Shown piece by piece: positions 19,686 through 28,112 of a stretch of DNA of 64,000 bases. The notes under the pieces were generated by a model. That model worked only from the letters and a program-made list of their open reading frames with translations, made no database searches and had not been told where the DNA came from. The position numbers and the translations under genes are program-made. Each line of letters opens with the position of its first letter. Position 1 is the first letter of the stretch. Location of the stretch: NCBI GenBank assembly GCA_026986785.1, contig JALSNW010000035.1, positions 28,544-92,543 of the forward strand, in the 5' to 3' direction. The DNA comes from Deltaproteobacteria bacterium. GTDB lineage: Bacteria; Desulfobacterota; Dissulfuribacteria; Dissulfuribacterales; QOAL01.

Positions 19686-19942
19686 GGGTGATAAATTACA
19701 GTGAAAATTTTTTTGTCGCCATTGTTCAATGATATCTATGGCTACTTGGATGATCTGTGGAAAAACACAACCTATAAGGGAAGAAAATCCCCAAGGGATT
19801 TTTTCAGGTACGAATCCAGTAATCATACAATTCAATTTTTTTTAAACAAGTCTTTTTAATTTGCCTTAAGAAAATCGTATTTGAAACCGAATAAAAGAGT
19901 AGTCGTTGAAAAAGGGGAGCTGGAATCTGGAAACAATTTGAA
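19686..19942 (+). other. Intergenic region between divergent lepA and pilM
   Basis: A 257-base A+T-rich spacer that must hold the promoters of lepA-lepB (minus) and pilM (plus). I see no convincing -35/-10 pair, sigma-54 site or strong hairpin in it. Confidence 0.5.
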
Positions 19943-21022
19943 ATGAATATGAAAAATTTTAAAATAACAAGCCTGTTCAAGAAAAAAGAAAAGCCCACAC
20001 TTGGTATAGATGTTGGCTCACATACAATAAAACTTGCCGAATTTTCAGGCTCTGGCAGTTCCAGGACTCTCAGGAGGGTGGGCAGGGCCCTACTGCCGCC
20101 TGGTGTCATCGTAGATGGTTCAATAAAGGACCATGATACGGTGGAAAGTGTACTCAGGAGCCTCATCTCAAATTGCCAACCCAAGGTGAAAAGGGTCTCG
20201 ACCTCCATCTCAGGTTATTCAGTCATAGTCAAGCGTATACGTGTCCCATATCTCACCGAAAAGGATATAGAAGAAAATCTCTTGGTAGAGGCCGAGAAGT
20301 TCGTCCCATTCGAGATCGATGACGTATATATCGATTTCAGTATGCTGAAACAGGACGAAGATGAGGCAGAAGGATCGGATATATTTTTGGTCGCAGCCAA
20401 GAAGGAGATTGTAGATGCATATGCTGGCCTGTTAGAGGCGATAGGCTTGACCCCAGCAGTAATTGACGTTGATGCCTTTACCCTGGTCAACGCCTTTGAA
20501 ATGGCCTTCGGGGATGTTTCTGAGACAGCGGTTTTGATAGATATTGGGGCGAGCAAGACAAATCTAAATGTAATCCAAAATGGAATGCCTGTTTTTGCCA
20601 GGGATATGGCAATAGGGGGGGAGCAGCTTACAGAGGCCATACAGGAAGCTACCGGCCTCAATAGAGACGATGCAGAGGCTGCGAAAATATCGGGAACCAA
20701 GGACAAGATCCTCGCAGAAGAGATTAGGCAGGTGGTTGTTGAGATGGTGGATCTCTGGCTGGAGGAGATAAAAAAGGCCATCAATTTTTTCAAGGCCAAT
20801 GCAAAGCCTGAACAATTTCCCACACATGTGTTTCTAAGTGGAGGCTGCGCACTGCTTACCGATTTAGAGAAGCAATTTTCGAAACGTTTGGGCATAGAGG
20901 CCAATAAGCTCAATCCATTCTCCAGCATTGGGCACGTCAAGGAGATAGACGCAGCCTATTTAGACGCTGTTTCACCACAAATGGCCATAGCCAGCGGCCT
21001 GGCGATGAGGAGTGCAGAATAG
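19943..21022 (+). CDS. pilM: Type IV pilus assembly protein PilM
   Basis: A cytoplasmic actin-like protein that docks on the PilN N-terminus and links the pilus motor to the inner-membrane ring. The 359-residue sequence has the phosphate-1 motif LGIDVGSHTIKLAEF at about residue 20, RIRVPYL, AEKFVPFEIDDVYIDF, the phosphate-2 segment VLIDIGASKTNLNVI and FLSGGCALL near the C-terminus. It is the first of six contiguous co-directional genes. Its stop codon shares its last base with the GTG of pilN. Confidence 0.93.
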   Translation: MNMKNFKITSLFKKKEKPTLGIDVGSHTIKLAEFSGSGSSRTLRRVGRALLPPGVIVDGSIKDHDTVESVLRSLISNCQPKVKRVSTSISGYSVIVKRIRVPYLTEKDIEENLLVEAEKFVPFEIDDVYIDFSMLKQDEDEAEGSDIFLVAAKKEIVDAYAGLLEAIGLTPAVIDVDAFTLVNAFEMAFGDVSETAVLIDIGASKTNLNVIQNGMPVFARDMAIGGEQLTEAIQEATGLNRDDAEAAKISGTKDKILAEEIRQVVVEMVDLWLEEIKKAINFFKANAKPEQFPTHVFLSGGCALLTDLEKQFSKRLGIEANKLNPFSSIGHVKEIDAAYLDAVSPQMAIASGLAMRSAE

Positions 21023-21567
21023 TGATTGCCATAAACCTTTTACCAGTAAGGGAATGGAAAAAGAAAGAGGCTGTCAGACAGCAGATATCGATATTTCTCC
21101 TGTCCATCGTGTTGCTTGTCTGCCTGCTGTTTGCCGTGGGCTTTGGTATCCAGGGAAAGATCTCTGCCCAGAGAGCAGAGCTAAAAAGGTTAGAGGCCCA
21201 GAAGGCAAGACTCGCTTATGTAAACGACAAGATTAAACAGGTCCAGGAGAAGAACAAGGAAATAGAGACCAAATTCAAGGCCATAGAAAAACTTCAAGAA
21301 GGGCGGACCAGGACAGTGAAGGTGCTCGATGAAGTAGTCAGCTCCCTGCCAATTGATCGTCTCTGGCTTACCAAGCTCGATCTCAAGGGAAAAAAACTAC
21401 TGCTTTCTGGTATAGCCTTGGATAATCATACCGTTGCTTTGTTCATGCGTCGACTTCAGTCGGCCTCTATCTTCAAAAAAGTCAGGTTGGGTACCACCCA
21501 TCGCAAGAAGGTACAGGGCCATAATCTCATGGAATTTGACCTTGATGTGCTGATTGCTGGGTCATGA
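21022..21567 (+). CDS. pilN: Type IV pilus assembly protein PilN
   Basis: A 181-residue bitopic inner-membrane protein. The start VIAINLLPVREWKKK carries the INLLP motif that PilM binds, one membrane helix spans about residues 24-46, and a coiled coil precedes a small ferredoxin-like domain (LWLTKLDLKGKKLLLSGIA). It forms the PilN-PilO inner-membrane ring. The GTG start overlaps the pilM stop by one base. Confidence 0.93.
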   Translation: MIAINLLPVREWKKKEAVRQQISIFLLSIVLLVCLLFAVGFGIQGKISAQRAELKRLEAQKARLAYVNDKIKQVQEKNKEIETKFKAIEKLQEGRTRTVKVLDEVVSSLPIDRLWLTKLDLKGKKLLLSGIALDNHTVALFMRRLQSASIFKKVRLGTTHRKKVQGHNLMEFDLDVLIAGS

Positions 21568-21601
21568 GCACAATTAACGAATGGATGAGTGAGCATATAA
21601 C

Positions 21602-22363
21602 GTGAAGGTTAAAAGAACAAATTTCCGGATTCCACAGCAGTTGTTCGACACAGTGTACCGGATGCCCTTGTGGCAGAAGGCATTGGTGATAGTGGTTACT
21701 TGGACAGTGCCTCTTGTATTGTTCTGGTTCCTGTTTCTGTCTGCCAGAATTGGAGAGATAGATAGCATTTCCACAAAGATCCCCAAGCTCAAGCAGGAGA
21801 TCGCTCTGTTGGAGATCAAGAGTAGGCAACTGCCCAAACTGGAGAAAGAATTGAAGGCCATGCAGGACATCCTCAAGCAGGCAATGAAGCTGCTTCCTGA
21901 AAAGGAAGACATCCCTTCTGTACTGACAGAGATATCCTCTCTTGGGAATGAGGCGCGTCTTGAATTCCAGGCCTTCAAGCCAGGCCCGGAGAAAAAGGAA
22001 AAGTTTTATGCCTCCATCCCAGTAACCCTTGAATTCAAAGGACCTTTCCACAACACTGTGGTCTTTTTCGACAGGGTCAGCCGTATGGCCCGCATTGTCC
22101 ATATAAAGGATGTCTCCATGGGTAATGCTAAGGAGAGCTCCCAGATATGGAGTCAGGCCATGGACAAAGCCGGTACGGCGTCTTCTTCTGGCTCAGTTCA
22201 GTCCTCAGACAAGGGCTCTATAGAAAGTGGAGACGCTGGTGGCGAAACTGGAGGGGTTCAGAGGGGAAGTAACTGGATTATTCAAACAAAGTGTACTGCA
22301 GCAACATATCGTTTCCTGACTCCTGAGGAGCAGAAGGCGAACAAGAAAAAGAAGAAGAAATGA
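21602..22363 (+). CDS. pilO: Type IV pilus assembly protein PilO
   Basis: A 253-residue bitopic protein, partner of PilN. One membrane helix (about residues 27-47) is followed by a coiled coil rich in Lys and Glu and a periplasmic PilO domain (VTLEFKGPFHNTVVFFDRVS). The tail from about residue 190 is Ser/Gly-rich and of low complexity (SSSGSVQSSDKGS, GDAGGETGG) and ends in a run of lysines. Starts GTG 21602. It overlaps pilP by four bases (ATGA). Confidence 0.9.
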   Translation: MKVKRTNFRIPQQLFDTVYRMPLWQKALVIVVTWTVPLVLFWFLFLSARIGEIDSISTKIPKLKQEIALLEIKSRQLPKLEKELKAMQDILKQAMKLLPEKEDIPSVLTEISSLGNEARLEFQAFKPGPEKKEKFYASIPVTLEFKGPFHNTVVFFDRVSRMARIVHIKDVSMGNAKESSQIWSQAMDKAGTASSSGSVQSSDKGSIESGDAGGETGGVQRGSNWIIQTKCTAATYRFLTPEEQKANKKKKKK

Positions 22364-22968
22364 TGAAGGATTTAATGGACAAATTCTACTCAATCTTAGG
22401 GCTTGCCAGAGAGGTAGCCCTTGCGCTCTTCATTCTATCGTTATGTTCTCCTGGCTTGTGGGATAGAGGGTGTATGGCAAAAAATGGTCCCCCAATAGTG
22501 AACCAAGCCCAGGCCAGTGCCAAAAAGATTGCGTTATTTCAGAAGAGGCTCAACAAGCTTCTTGCACCAGTAGTATATCGCTATAGTCCTGCTGGCAAGC
22601 CAGATCCATTCCGTCCCTTTTTCCGGACTGCCACTTCTGCCAGGAGGGTCCCGGCCAAGACGGCAAAGAAATCCAAAAAGGCCACCAAGTGCAGCACACC
22701 TCTAGAGTGTATGGACGTGGGACAGTTGACCCTGGTTGGGATAGTTCGAGAAGGCAATGGCCAAGCCATAGCCATGGCCCAAGACGCTTCTGGGATAGGT
22801 TATACCTTGAAACCGGGCATGAGGATTGGGTTTCAGAAGGGCAAGATAGTGGCGATAGAAAGAGAAAAGGTCATTGTAAGGGAACAGGTAGAGGACATAA
22901 AGGGTAAGTTACAGTATCGAGACAGGATTTTATATCTTCATCCGGAGGAAAGCGATGAAGCCGATTAG
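22360..22968 (+). CDS. pilP: Pilus assembly protein PilP
   Basis: A 202-residue exported protein. A hydrophobic segment at about 16-32 is the signal; a Cys at about residue 38 follows. After a flexible linker containing PDPFRPFF, the C-terminal beta-domain reads LTLVGIVREG through GIGYTLKPGMRIGFQKGKI, the PilP fold that contacts the secretin. It bridges the PilNO ring and the outer-membrane channel. The neighbouring genes on both sides support the call. Confidence 0.88.
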   Translation: MMKDLMDKFYSILGLAREVALALFILSLCSPGLWDRGCMAKNGPPIVNQAQASAKKIALFQKRLNKLLAPVVYRYSPAGKPDPFRPFFRTATSARRVPAKTAKKSKKATKCSTPLECMDVGQLTLVGIVREGNGQAIAMAQDASGIGYTLKPGMRIGFQKGKIVAIEREKVIVREQVEDIKGKLQYRDRILYLHPEESDEAD

Positions 22969-24220
22969 GAAAAGGTTCATGGATCTCCCAGCATTTTTGT
23001 TGATACTCTTTTTTGTATCCATAGGACTTCAGGCAAGCTGGGACTGTTCGGCAGCTGCGAAGGAAAAACTGGCCAGCTCGGACGTGAATTTCTGGCTAAA
23101 AGAACTGAAGAACAGGAAGCCTGTGGCCAGAAGAGCCTCAAAGGCGGAAAGGCTGGCCAGGACAGAATCCCAGGCCACTGGGATTGACGGGGTGTCGGGC
23201 AAGGTTACTGCAAGATCAAAAAAGCTCAGGAATGAAAAGGCCAAGAAAGGCCCCAAAAAGATCAGTGTAGATTTCTATAAGGTTGATCTCCACAATGTGT
23301 TCCGGCTCCTTGGCCAGGTAAGTGGAAAGAATGTTGTGGTTGATGAAGGAGTCAAGGGCACCTTGACCCTCGCCTTGGACAATGTCCCCTGGACCTTTGT
23401 CTTAGAGGTGATAAAAAACCTGAAGGGCCTGGATAGTATTGAACGAAACAACACCATAATGATATATCCCAAGAAGAAGTCTATTCAGTGGGTCGGAGAT
23501 AATGGGACAGGTGGTACCCTTGAGACACAACCAGCGGTTGTGGAGGTGACAGGAAGGACAACTTCGGGCGTCAGCAAGGCGAAGAGGCTGCTGATAGATA
23601 AGAAGAGAAAGTCTAAGACCCCTCTCAAGCATATCATCAAGGCAGAAAAATTGATCAAGAAGGCTGCCTCTCAGGAGAAACACGGCAATCTCATGGGGGC
23701 CTATGAAAATCTGAAAAAGGCAGCCAATCTTTGGCCTGACAATCAGGAACTGAATAGGAAGCTTGCAGCAATAGCACTTCAGCAAGATGATCCTCTTTCA
23801 GCTTTTAACTATGCAAAAGAGGCCCTCAAGATAGACAGTAGAGATGGAGAGGCTGCGGCTATTGCAGCCGTTGCCCTTGCACGCTTGGACAGGGTGAAGG
23901 ATGCCCATGCATATTTTGAGATGGCCATATCGGAAAAGCCCTCGAGGGACATCCTCTGGAATTATGCCGTGTTCGCCTTTTCCCAAGGCGATTACAGACA
24001 GGCGTTGAGGCTTATCAATCGTCTTGAGGCAAACTATAAGGTCGATCCAGATATCATAATGCTGAAGGCGCAATGTTATGAGTATCTCGCCAAGACCCCA
24101 CAGGCAATAACAGAATACAAGACTATTTTATCTGCAGGTCCCAGTGTGCCTGCCGATATGGTCAGTTTTGCCCAGTTGAGGCTCAAGGCCCTGACAGGCT
24201 CAGGGTATTCAGGTCAGTAA
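22955..24220 (+). CDS. Exported STN-domain plus TPR protein, pilus cluster
   Basis: A 421-residue exported protein: a signal segment (residues 10-30), a basic linker, then a short secretin N-domain (STN) at about 105-170 (VDLHNVFRLLGQVSGKNVVV, GTLTLALDNVPWTFVLEVI), and then tetratricopeptide-like helices from about 225 to the end (YENLKKAANLWPDNQELNRKL, YAKEALKIDSRDGEAAAIAA). No secretin pore domain. It sits between pilP and the secretin and overlaps pilP by 14 bases. The TPR part resembles PilF/PilW/MshN-type assembly helpers; the STN part may bind the secretin. A split of function from PilQ is an inference. Confidence 0.8.
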   Translation: MKPIRKRFMDLPAFLLILFFVSIGLQASWDCSAAAKEKLASSDVNFWLKELKNRKPVARRASKAERLARTESQATGIDGVSGKVTARSKKLRNEKAKKGPKKISVDFYKVDLHNVFRLLGQVSGKNVVVDEGVKGTLTLALDNVPWTFVLEVIKNLKGLDSIERNNTIMIYPKKKSIQWVGDNGTGGTLETQPAVVEVTGRTTSGVSKAKRLLIDKKRKSKTPLKHIIKAEKLIKKAASQEKHGNLMGAYENLKKAANLWPDNQELNRKLAAIALQQDDPLSAFNYAKEALKIDSRDGEAAAIAAVALARLDRVKDAHAYFEMAISEKPSRDILWNYAVFAFSQGDYRQALRLINRLEANYKVDPDIIMLKAQCYEYLAKTPQAITEYKTILSAGPSVPADMVSFAQLRLKALTGSGYSGQ

Positions 24221-24231
24221 GGGAGGTAAAA

Positions 24232-26067
24232 ATGGTATTTTTTAATAGATCTGGGCATAATAGGATCAGGTGCTGGCTTATTTTCATAGGTGTCATGTCC
24301 GGGCTTCTTATCCAGGGCTGCGCCCAGCACAGTGTGCAGAACACTTTGGATGGCAAGGCGCTTAACAAATCCCAGCCCACAAGGACATCAAAGAATTCTC
24401 CCCTGTCAGCACAGTTGGAAGCAAATCGGGTGCTTGCCCCAAGCACTGGATTGGCCACTGACAGGCCAGCCATAAGATGGAGACCTTCATACAGCTTGAG
24501 CGAGGTTCACGTTACTTCAGAGGATGCGAAATTGCCCGATATGCTGGTAGGGGCCAACATAAACACGAAGAATGGAAAGGTCCCTCTCCATACAATAATT
24601 CGATCCCTTGCAGATCTGAAGGGTATGAATGTCAGCTGGTCGAGTGATGTGAACCAAGAGGCATTGGTGAGTGTCAACATAAAGGCAGATAGCAGTTTTT
24701 GGGATGCACTGAATGATGTATTGAGACAGGTAGATTATTTCTATGAGTTTGAAAACGATACCATAATAGTAAAGTATAAGGATACCCAGAGATTTCATAT
24801 AACCAGTCCGTTTCTTACAGGTAGTTACAGGACTGCTGTAGGGGGGGATTTCTTGGGTAATGCAGGAGACCTGGATACAGGTCTTCAGGGTGAGTTGTCT
24901 GTCGAGCATAATGATGACAACATAGACCTTTGGGCCACGATCCAGGAAAATATCAGTCGAATTCTTGATCTGGCAACCCTGAATGTACCAGAGACTGCCT
25001 CAGACAATGAGCAAGATATGGCAAGGATCAGGAATCTATGCAGACAGCGCTATCCTGCCAACCCTGCCCGCCAGGCCCTGTGTGTTCAACAACAACAGGC
25101 GGACCGACAGTTGCAACAATCCAACCAGGCTGACAGCCAACACAGAGGTCAAGGCCAGGGGACCAAGGTCGCATCTGGTACTGGGCGGGGTACGAGGGAA
25201 GGTTTCTATTTCACAATTGACAAACCCCTTGGCATTATTACTGTAACCGCCCCACGTTCCATTCTCGAAAAGGTCAAGGCCTATGTGGACAATCTCCATG
25301 AGGCCCTTTGCAAACAGGTGATTATCGAGGCAAAGATCATTGAGGTACAATTGGACGATTCCTCGAGTAAAGGTGTGGATTGGAGCCAATTGCTCAAGGA
25401 GTCACCTTTCACATTCAACATGACCTTTGGTAAAAACGGTCAGATATATCCTACAGATGGCATCAAGTTCCTTGAAAGCGTGACAATGACCCGTGCCCCA
25501 TTTGATCTCGTTTTGAATTTCCTGAATGAATTTGGAAACGTGAAGGTCCTCTCCAATCCCAAATTGTCTCTTTTGAATGGCCAGCCTGCAATGATTACCG
25601 GAGGTAGGACCACACGGTATATCGATTCCGTCACCACTGTAGTGGACAATTCAGCAGGGGGGGCCACCACGTCTTATACCATCAAAACAAAAGACATCCT
25701 ATCTGGTATTGGCTTAGGGGTCATAGCAAACATAGAATCCGATGACGAAATAATCCTTCAGCTTACACCAGTGAACAGTCGTCTTGCAAACATCACAACA
25801 AGAGAGTTTGGTTCCTTTATGACAGGCTATGCAGAAGTGGATCTGCCTGAGGTGAATCTGAGGGAGATGACCACAATGGCCAAAGTCAAAAGTGGCCAAC
25901 TGCTTATCATAGGAGGGATCATAGACGAAACGACTGGCACTCAAGGAAACAAGGTGCCCATATTGGGTGATATCCCCTTGATAGGTTACGCATTCAAGAG
26001 CGAGACAAAATTTACAAAGAAACGAGAGCTCGTCATTCTATTGAGGCCACAGATAGTAGAGATTTGA
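24232..26067 (+). CDS. Outer-membrane secretin, MshL/PilQ-like lipoprotein
   Basis: A 611-residue secretin. The signal ends in a lipobox, LLIQGC with Cys 30. An N-domain at about 115-185 (VPLHTIIRSLADLKGMNVSW) precedes a Gln/Arg-rich insertion around residues 280-310, then the secretin domain from about 340: GIITVTAPRSILEKVKAYV, IIEAKIIEVQLDD, VLSNPKLSLLNGQPAMITGG and VPILGDIPLIGYAFKS. It forms the outer-membrane pore for the pilus. The lipobox and layout are closer to MshL than to classical AMIN-domain PilQ. It is the last gene before a strong terminator. Confidence 0.9.
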   Translation: MVFFNRSGHNRIRCWLIFIGVMSGLLIQGCAQHSVQNTLDGKALNKSQPTRTSKNSPLSAQLEANRVLAPSTGLATDRPAIRWRPSYSLSEVHVTSEDAKLPDMLVGANINTKNGKVPLHTIIRSLADLKGMNVSWSSDVNQEALVSVNIKADSSFWDALNDVLRQVDYFYEFENDTIIVKYKDTQRFHITSPFLTGSYRTAVGGDFLGNAGDLDTGLQGELSVEHNDDNIDLWATIQENISRILDLATLNVPETASDNEQDMARIRNLCRQRYPANPARQALCVQQQQADRQLQQSNQADSQHRGQGQGTKVASGTGRGTREGFYFTIDKPLGIITVTAPRSILEKVKAYVDNLHEALCKQVIIEAKIIEVQLDDSSSKGVDWSQLLKESPFTFNMTFGKNGQIYPTDGIKFLESVTMTRAPFDLVLNFLNEFGNVKVLSNPKLSLLNGQPAMITGGRTTRYIDSVTTVVDNSAGGATTSYTIKTKDILSGIGLGVIANIESDDEIILQLTPVNSRLANITTREFGSFMTGYAEVDLPEVNLREMTTMAKVKSGQLLIIGGIIDETTGTQGNKVPILGDIPLIGYAFKSETKFTKKRELVILLRPQIVEI

Positions 26068-26118
26068 TATAACAGTTCTTCATAGGTTCTTCTCCTCACA
26101 ACCTTCTCCTCTCACAGG

Positions 26119-26156
26119 GCCCCTTGAAGAAATGATTTCAAGGGGCCTTTTTTATT
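26119..26156 (+). terminator. Rho-independent terminator of the pil operon
   Basis: An 11-base-pair perfect stem (26119-26129 with 26138-26148, GC-rich base) with an 8-base loop is followed by TTTTTTATT. It lies 52 bases after the secretin stop. Confidence 0.9.
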
Positions 26157-26291
26157 GTTTGTCTCGAGAAAAACATGCCCAAGACAATGCCCCTATTCCC
26201 TTAGTGTGTTAAAATTAAACGTCAAATTTTTGGAGGAGGGCTACATGCCTCTTGACCGGCTGCTTTAAGTATTGGACATAATCTAACTCCC

Positions 26292-27440
26292 ATGAAACCA
26301 AATGGATCCAATACCAAGTTTAAACTATTTGCAGTTTGTCCCCCAGGTATAGAAGATATCTTGTCCCTTGAACTTTCATCCCTTGGAATAAAGGGAAGGA
26401 AGGTGGCTGGAGGTGTAGAGTTTTCTGGGGATCTTTTCACCATTTATTCTGTGAACTTGTGGTCCAGGGTGGCTAGCAGGATACTGCTGAGAGTGGGTAA
26501 TTTCAGGCTACTTTCTCTAAAGGAGGCAACTGATCGCTTTTCCAGATATCCCTGGGAACTATATATCCCAGATTCCACAGATATTAGGATCAGGGCCACG
26601 GCTCACAAGTCAAGGATATACCATTCCGGGGCATTGAAGCAGAGGCTATTGGAAGGGATATCAAGGCGGCTTGGCCACCCAATTCGTCTCGCCTCAGAAA
26701 GGGCTGGAAGGAATTGTCCCCTCCTGCTTGTACGCATGTTCAGGGATCGATGTCAGGTCAGTGTGGACAGTTCAGGAGAACACCTGCACAAAAGAGGTCT
26801 GAAGAAATTTACAGTCAGGGCCCCTCTCAGGGAAAACCTAGCCGCTGCCATGTTGTTGGCCTCTGGGTGGGATAGGGCCTCTGATCTTGTGGACCCATTT
26901 TGTGGTTCAGGGACAATTATCATTGAGGCAGTCTTAATGGCTTGTATGATCCCACCTGGCAGAAGGAGAAAGTTCGCCTTCATGAAATGGAAGAATTTCG
27001 ATCAGGGCCTCTGGAAGCATCTGCTCAGGCGTTCCGACCGCCTCGCTATTGAACCAACGGGAAGCATAATAGGCCTGGACAAGGACCCTGCTGCCGTGGA
27101 GACATCCATTTTGAATCTAGAATATGCTGGCCTCATCCCTTTCGCAAGGATCATACAAGAGGACGTCTCTTGCCTTGAAAGGCACTGTAGATCCGAGAGG
27201 GGATTTATCGTAACAAATCCTCCATATGGTCAGAGGTTGAAGGAAAACTATAGCCTTACAGATCTTTTCGCCACTTTTGGGCGAATCGTAAAAAAAAGGT
27301 TACCGGGCTGGAAACTCACCCTCCTATGTCCCCAGAATCCTCCATCTCTTCGCCGTAGTTTGGGCTTGTCCCTTGACTCCCGTTATCGTTTCTTAAATGG
27401 TGGTCTGAAGGTAGAGCTTCTCTCATCAGCCATTGATTGA
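26292..27440 (+). CDS. THUMP-type 23S rRNA guanine-N2 methyltransferase (RlmL/YpsC-like)
   Basis: A 382-residue protein with an N-terminal ferredoxin-like/THUMP region (about residues 10-155) and a C-terminal SAM-dependent methyltransferase. Motif I is DLVDPFCGSGTIIIEA (about 198-213), IGLDKDPAAVETSILN binds SAM, and the catalytic TNPPYGQRL (about residue 312) is typical of N2-guanine methylation. HKRGLKKFTVRAPLRENLAAA is the usual RlmL/YpsC linker. It lacks the RlmK half of the E. coli fusion. The exact base modified cannot be read from sequence. It stands alone between the pil terminator and the mraZ promoter. Confidence 0.88.
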   Translation: MKPNGSNTKFKLFAVCPPGIEDILSLELSSLGIKGRKVAGGVEFSGDLFTIYSVNLWSRVASRILLRVGNFRLLSLKEATDRFSRYPWELYIPDSTDIRIRATAHKSRIYHSGALKQRLLEGISRRLGHPIRLASERAGRNCPLLLVRMFRDRCQVSVDSSGEHLHKRGLKKFTVRAPLRENLAAAMLLASGWDRASDLVDPFCGSGTIIIEAVLMACMIPPGRRRKFAFMKWKNFDQGLWKHLLRRSDRLAIEPTGSIIGLDKDPAAVETSILNLEYAGLIPFARIIQEDVSCLERHCRSERGFIVTNPPYGQRLKENYSLTDLFATFGRIVKKRLPGWKLTLLCPQNPPSLRRSLGLSLDSRYRFLNGGLKVELLSSAID

Positions 27441-27579
27441 TCTTGTTGCCTTAGCATCTTTTTTCTTTTTTTAGACATGTTTCCTGGAATTTTCTGCCAG
27501 AAATCCCCTGTTTTATCTTGAATAGGGCATTTTTTTTGTCGAAACAGCAGCTTGCTCAAAAATTGACATAAATTGTCAC

Positions 27580-27609
27580 TTGACAGGAGGATCTTTTTCC
27601 CAATATAGT
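27580..27609 (+). promoter_or_regulatory. Sigma-70 promoter of the dcw cluster
   Basis: TTGACA (27580-27585), a perfect -35, is followed after 18 bases by TATAGT (27604-27609), five of six matches. A second TTGACA lies at 27563-27568. Transcription would start near 27616, inside the MraZ repeats. Confidence 0.8.
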
Positions 27610-27643
27610 GGTAGCAGGTGGGATAAAGTGGGAAAAAGGGGAA
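27609..27643 (+). promoter_or_regulatory. MraZ operator: ten-base-phased repeats
   Basis: Copies of TGGGN are spaced exactly ten bases apart: TGGTA at 27609, TGGGA at 27619, TGGGA at 27629 and a degenerate GGGAA at 27639. E. coli MraZ binds TGGGN direct repeats separated by five bases. The repeats cover the -10 and the probable start site, which predicts autorepression of the cell-division cluster. They also show that mraZ must start at 27653 and not at the upstream GTG 27608. Confidence 0.85.
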
Positions 27644-27652
27644 CAAGCTGAA

Positions 27653-28102
27653 ATGTTCAGGGGCAGGTCAACCCATAACCTTGATTCAAAAGGCAGACTC
27701 AGTATACCTGCCCGTTTCAAGGACATATTGAAGGCCAAATATGACATGAAGCTCATAGTTACCAATCTGCCCTCTTGTCTTGCTGCATACCCCTTTGAGG
27801 AATGGAAGGCTGTCGAAGACCAGTTCAGCAAATTTCGTTTTGGCCCACCCAAGGTCCTTGCCTTCAAGCGCTATCTGCTTGGTGCTGCCATAGAGTGTGC
27901 ACTCGACGCACAAGGAAGAATCTTGCTTCCAGCAGGTCTACGCAAGGAGGCAAATATCCAGAAGGAGGTCGTGCTCGTGGGGATGCTCAATTATTTTGAG
28001 ATCTGGAGTAAAGATCTCCTGGAAAGTCAACTGGCTGAAACAAGAGATAATTTTGATACTATCAGCGATGATATCATTAAAGAATTCGGCATTGGAATCT
28101 GA
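27653..28102 (+). CDS. mraZ: Transcriptional regulator MraZ
   Basis: A 149-residue protein with two AbrB-like swapped-hairpin repeats, each with the DxxxR signature: NLDSKGRLSIPARF at about residue 10 and ALDAQGRILLPAGLR at about residue 85. MraZ forms a ring and binds repeats in its own promoter, and it antagonises RsmH. ATG 27653 follows AAGGGG at 11 bases. It is the first gene of the division and cell wall cluster and overlaps or adjoins rsmH depending on the chosen rsmH start. Confidence 0.95.
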   Translation: MFRGRSTHNLDSKGRLSIPARFKDILKAKYDMKLIVTNLPSCLAAYPFEEWKAVEDQFSKFRFGPPKVLAFKRYLLGAAIECALDAQGRILLPAGLRKEANIQKEVVLVGMLNYFEIWSKDLLESQLAETRDNFDTISDDIIKEFGIGI

Positions 28103-28112
28103 ACTTTCCCGG

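Noticed and set aside
19686..19835. An extended N-terminus for lepA
   Set aside because: The 50 added residues match no LepA, and the standard start [20 protein letters not shown] is at 19685.
23580..24220. A second secretin in the STN-TPR gene
   Set aside because: The C-terminal half is TPR-like helices with no secretin pore motif.
27608..27652. An extended mraZ beginning at GTG 27608
   Set aside because: This start overlaps the -10 hexamer and the MraZ repeats; the family start MFRGR is at 27653.
27897..28112. An extended N-terminus for rsmH
   Set aside because: It lies inside mraZ in another frame and matches no RsmH N-terminus.
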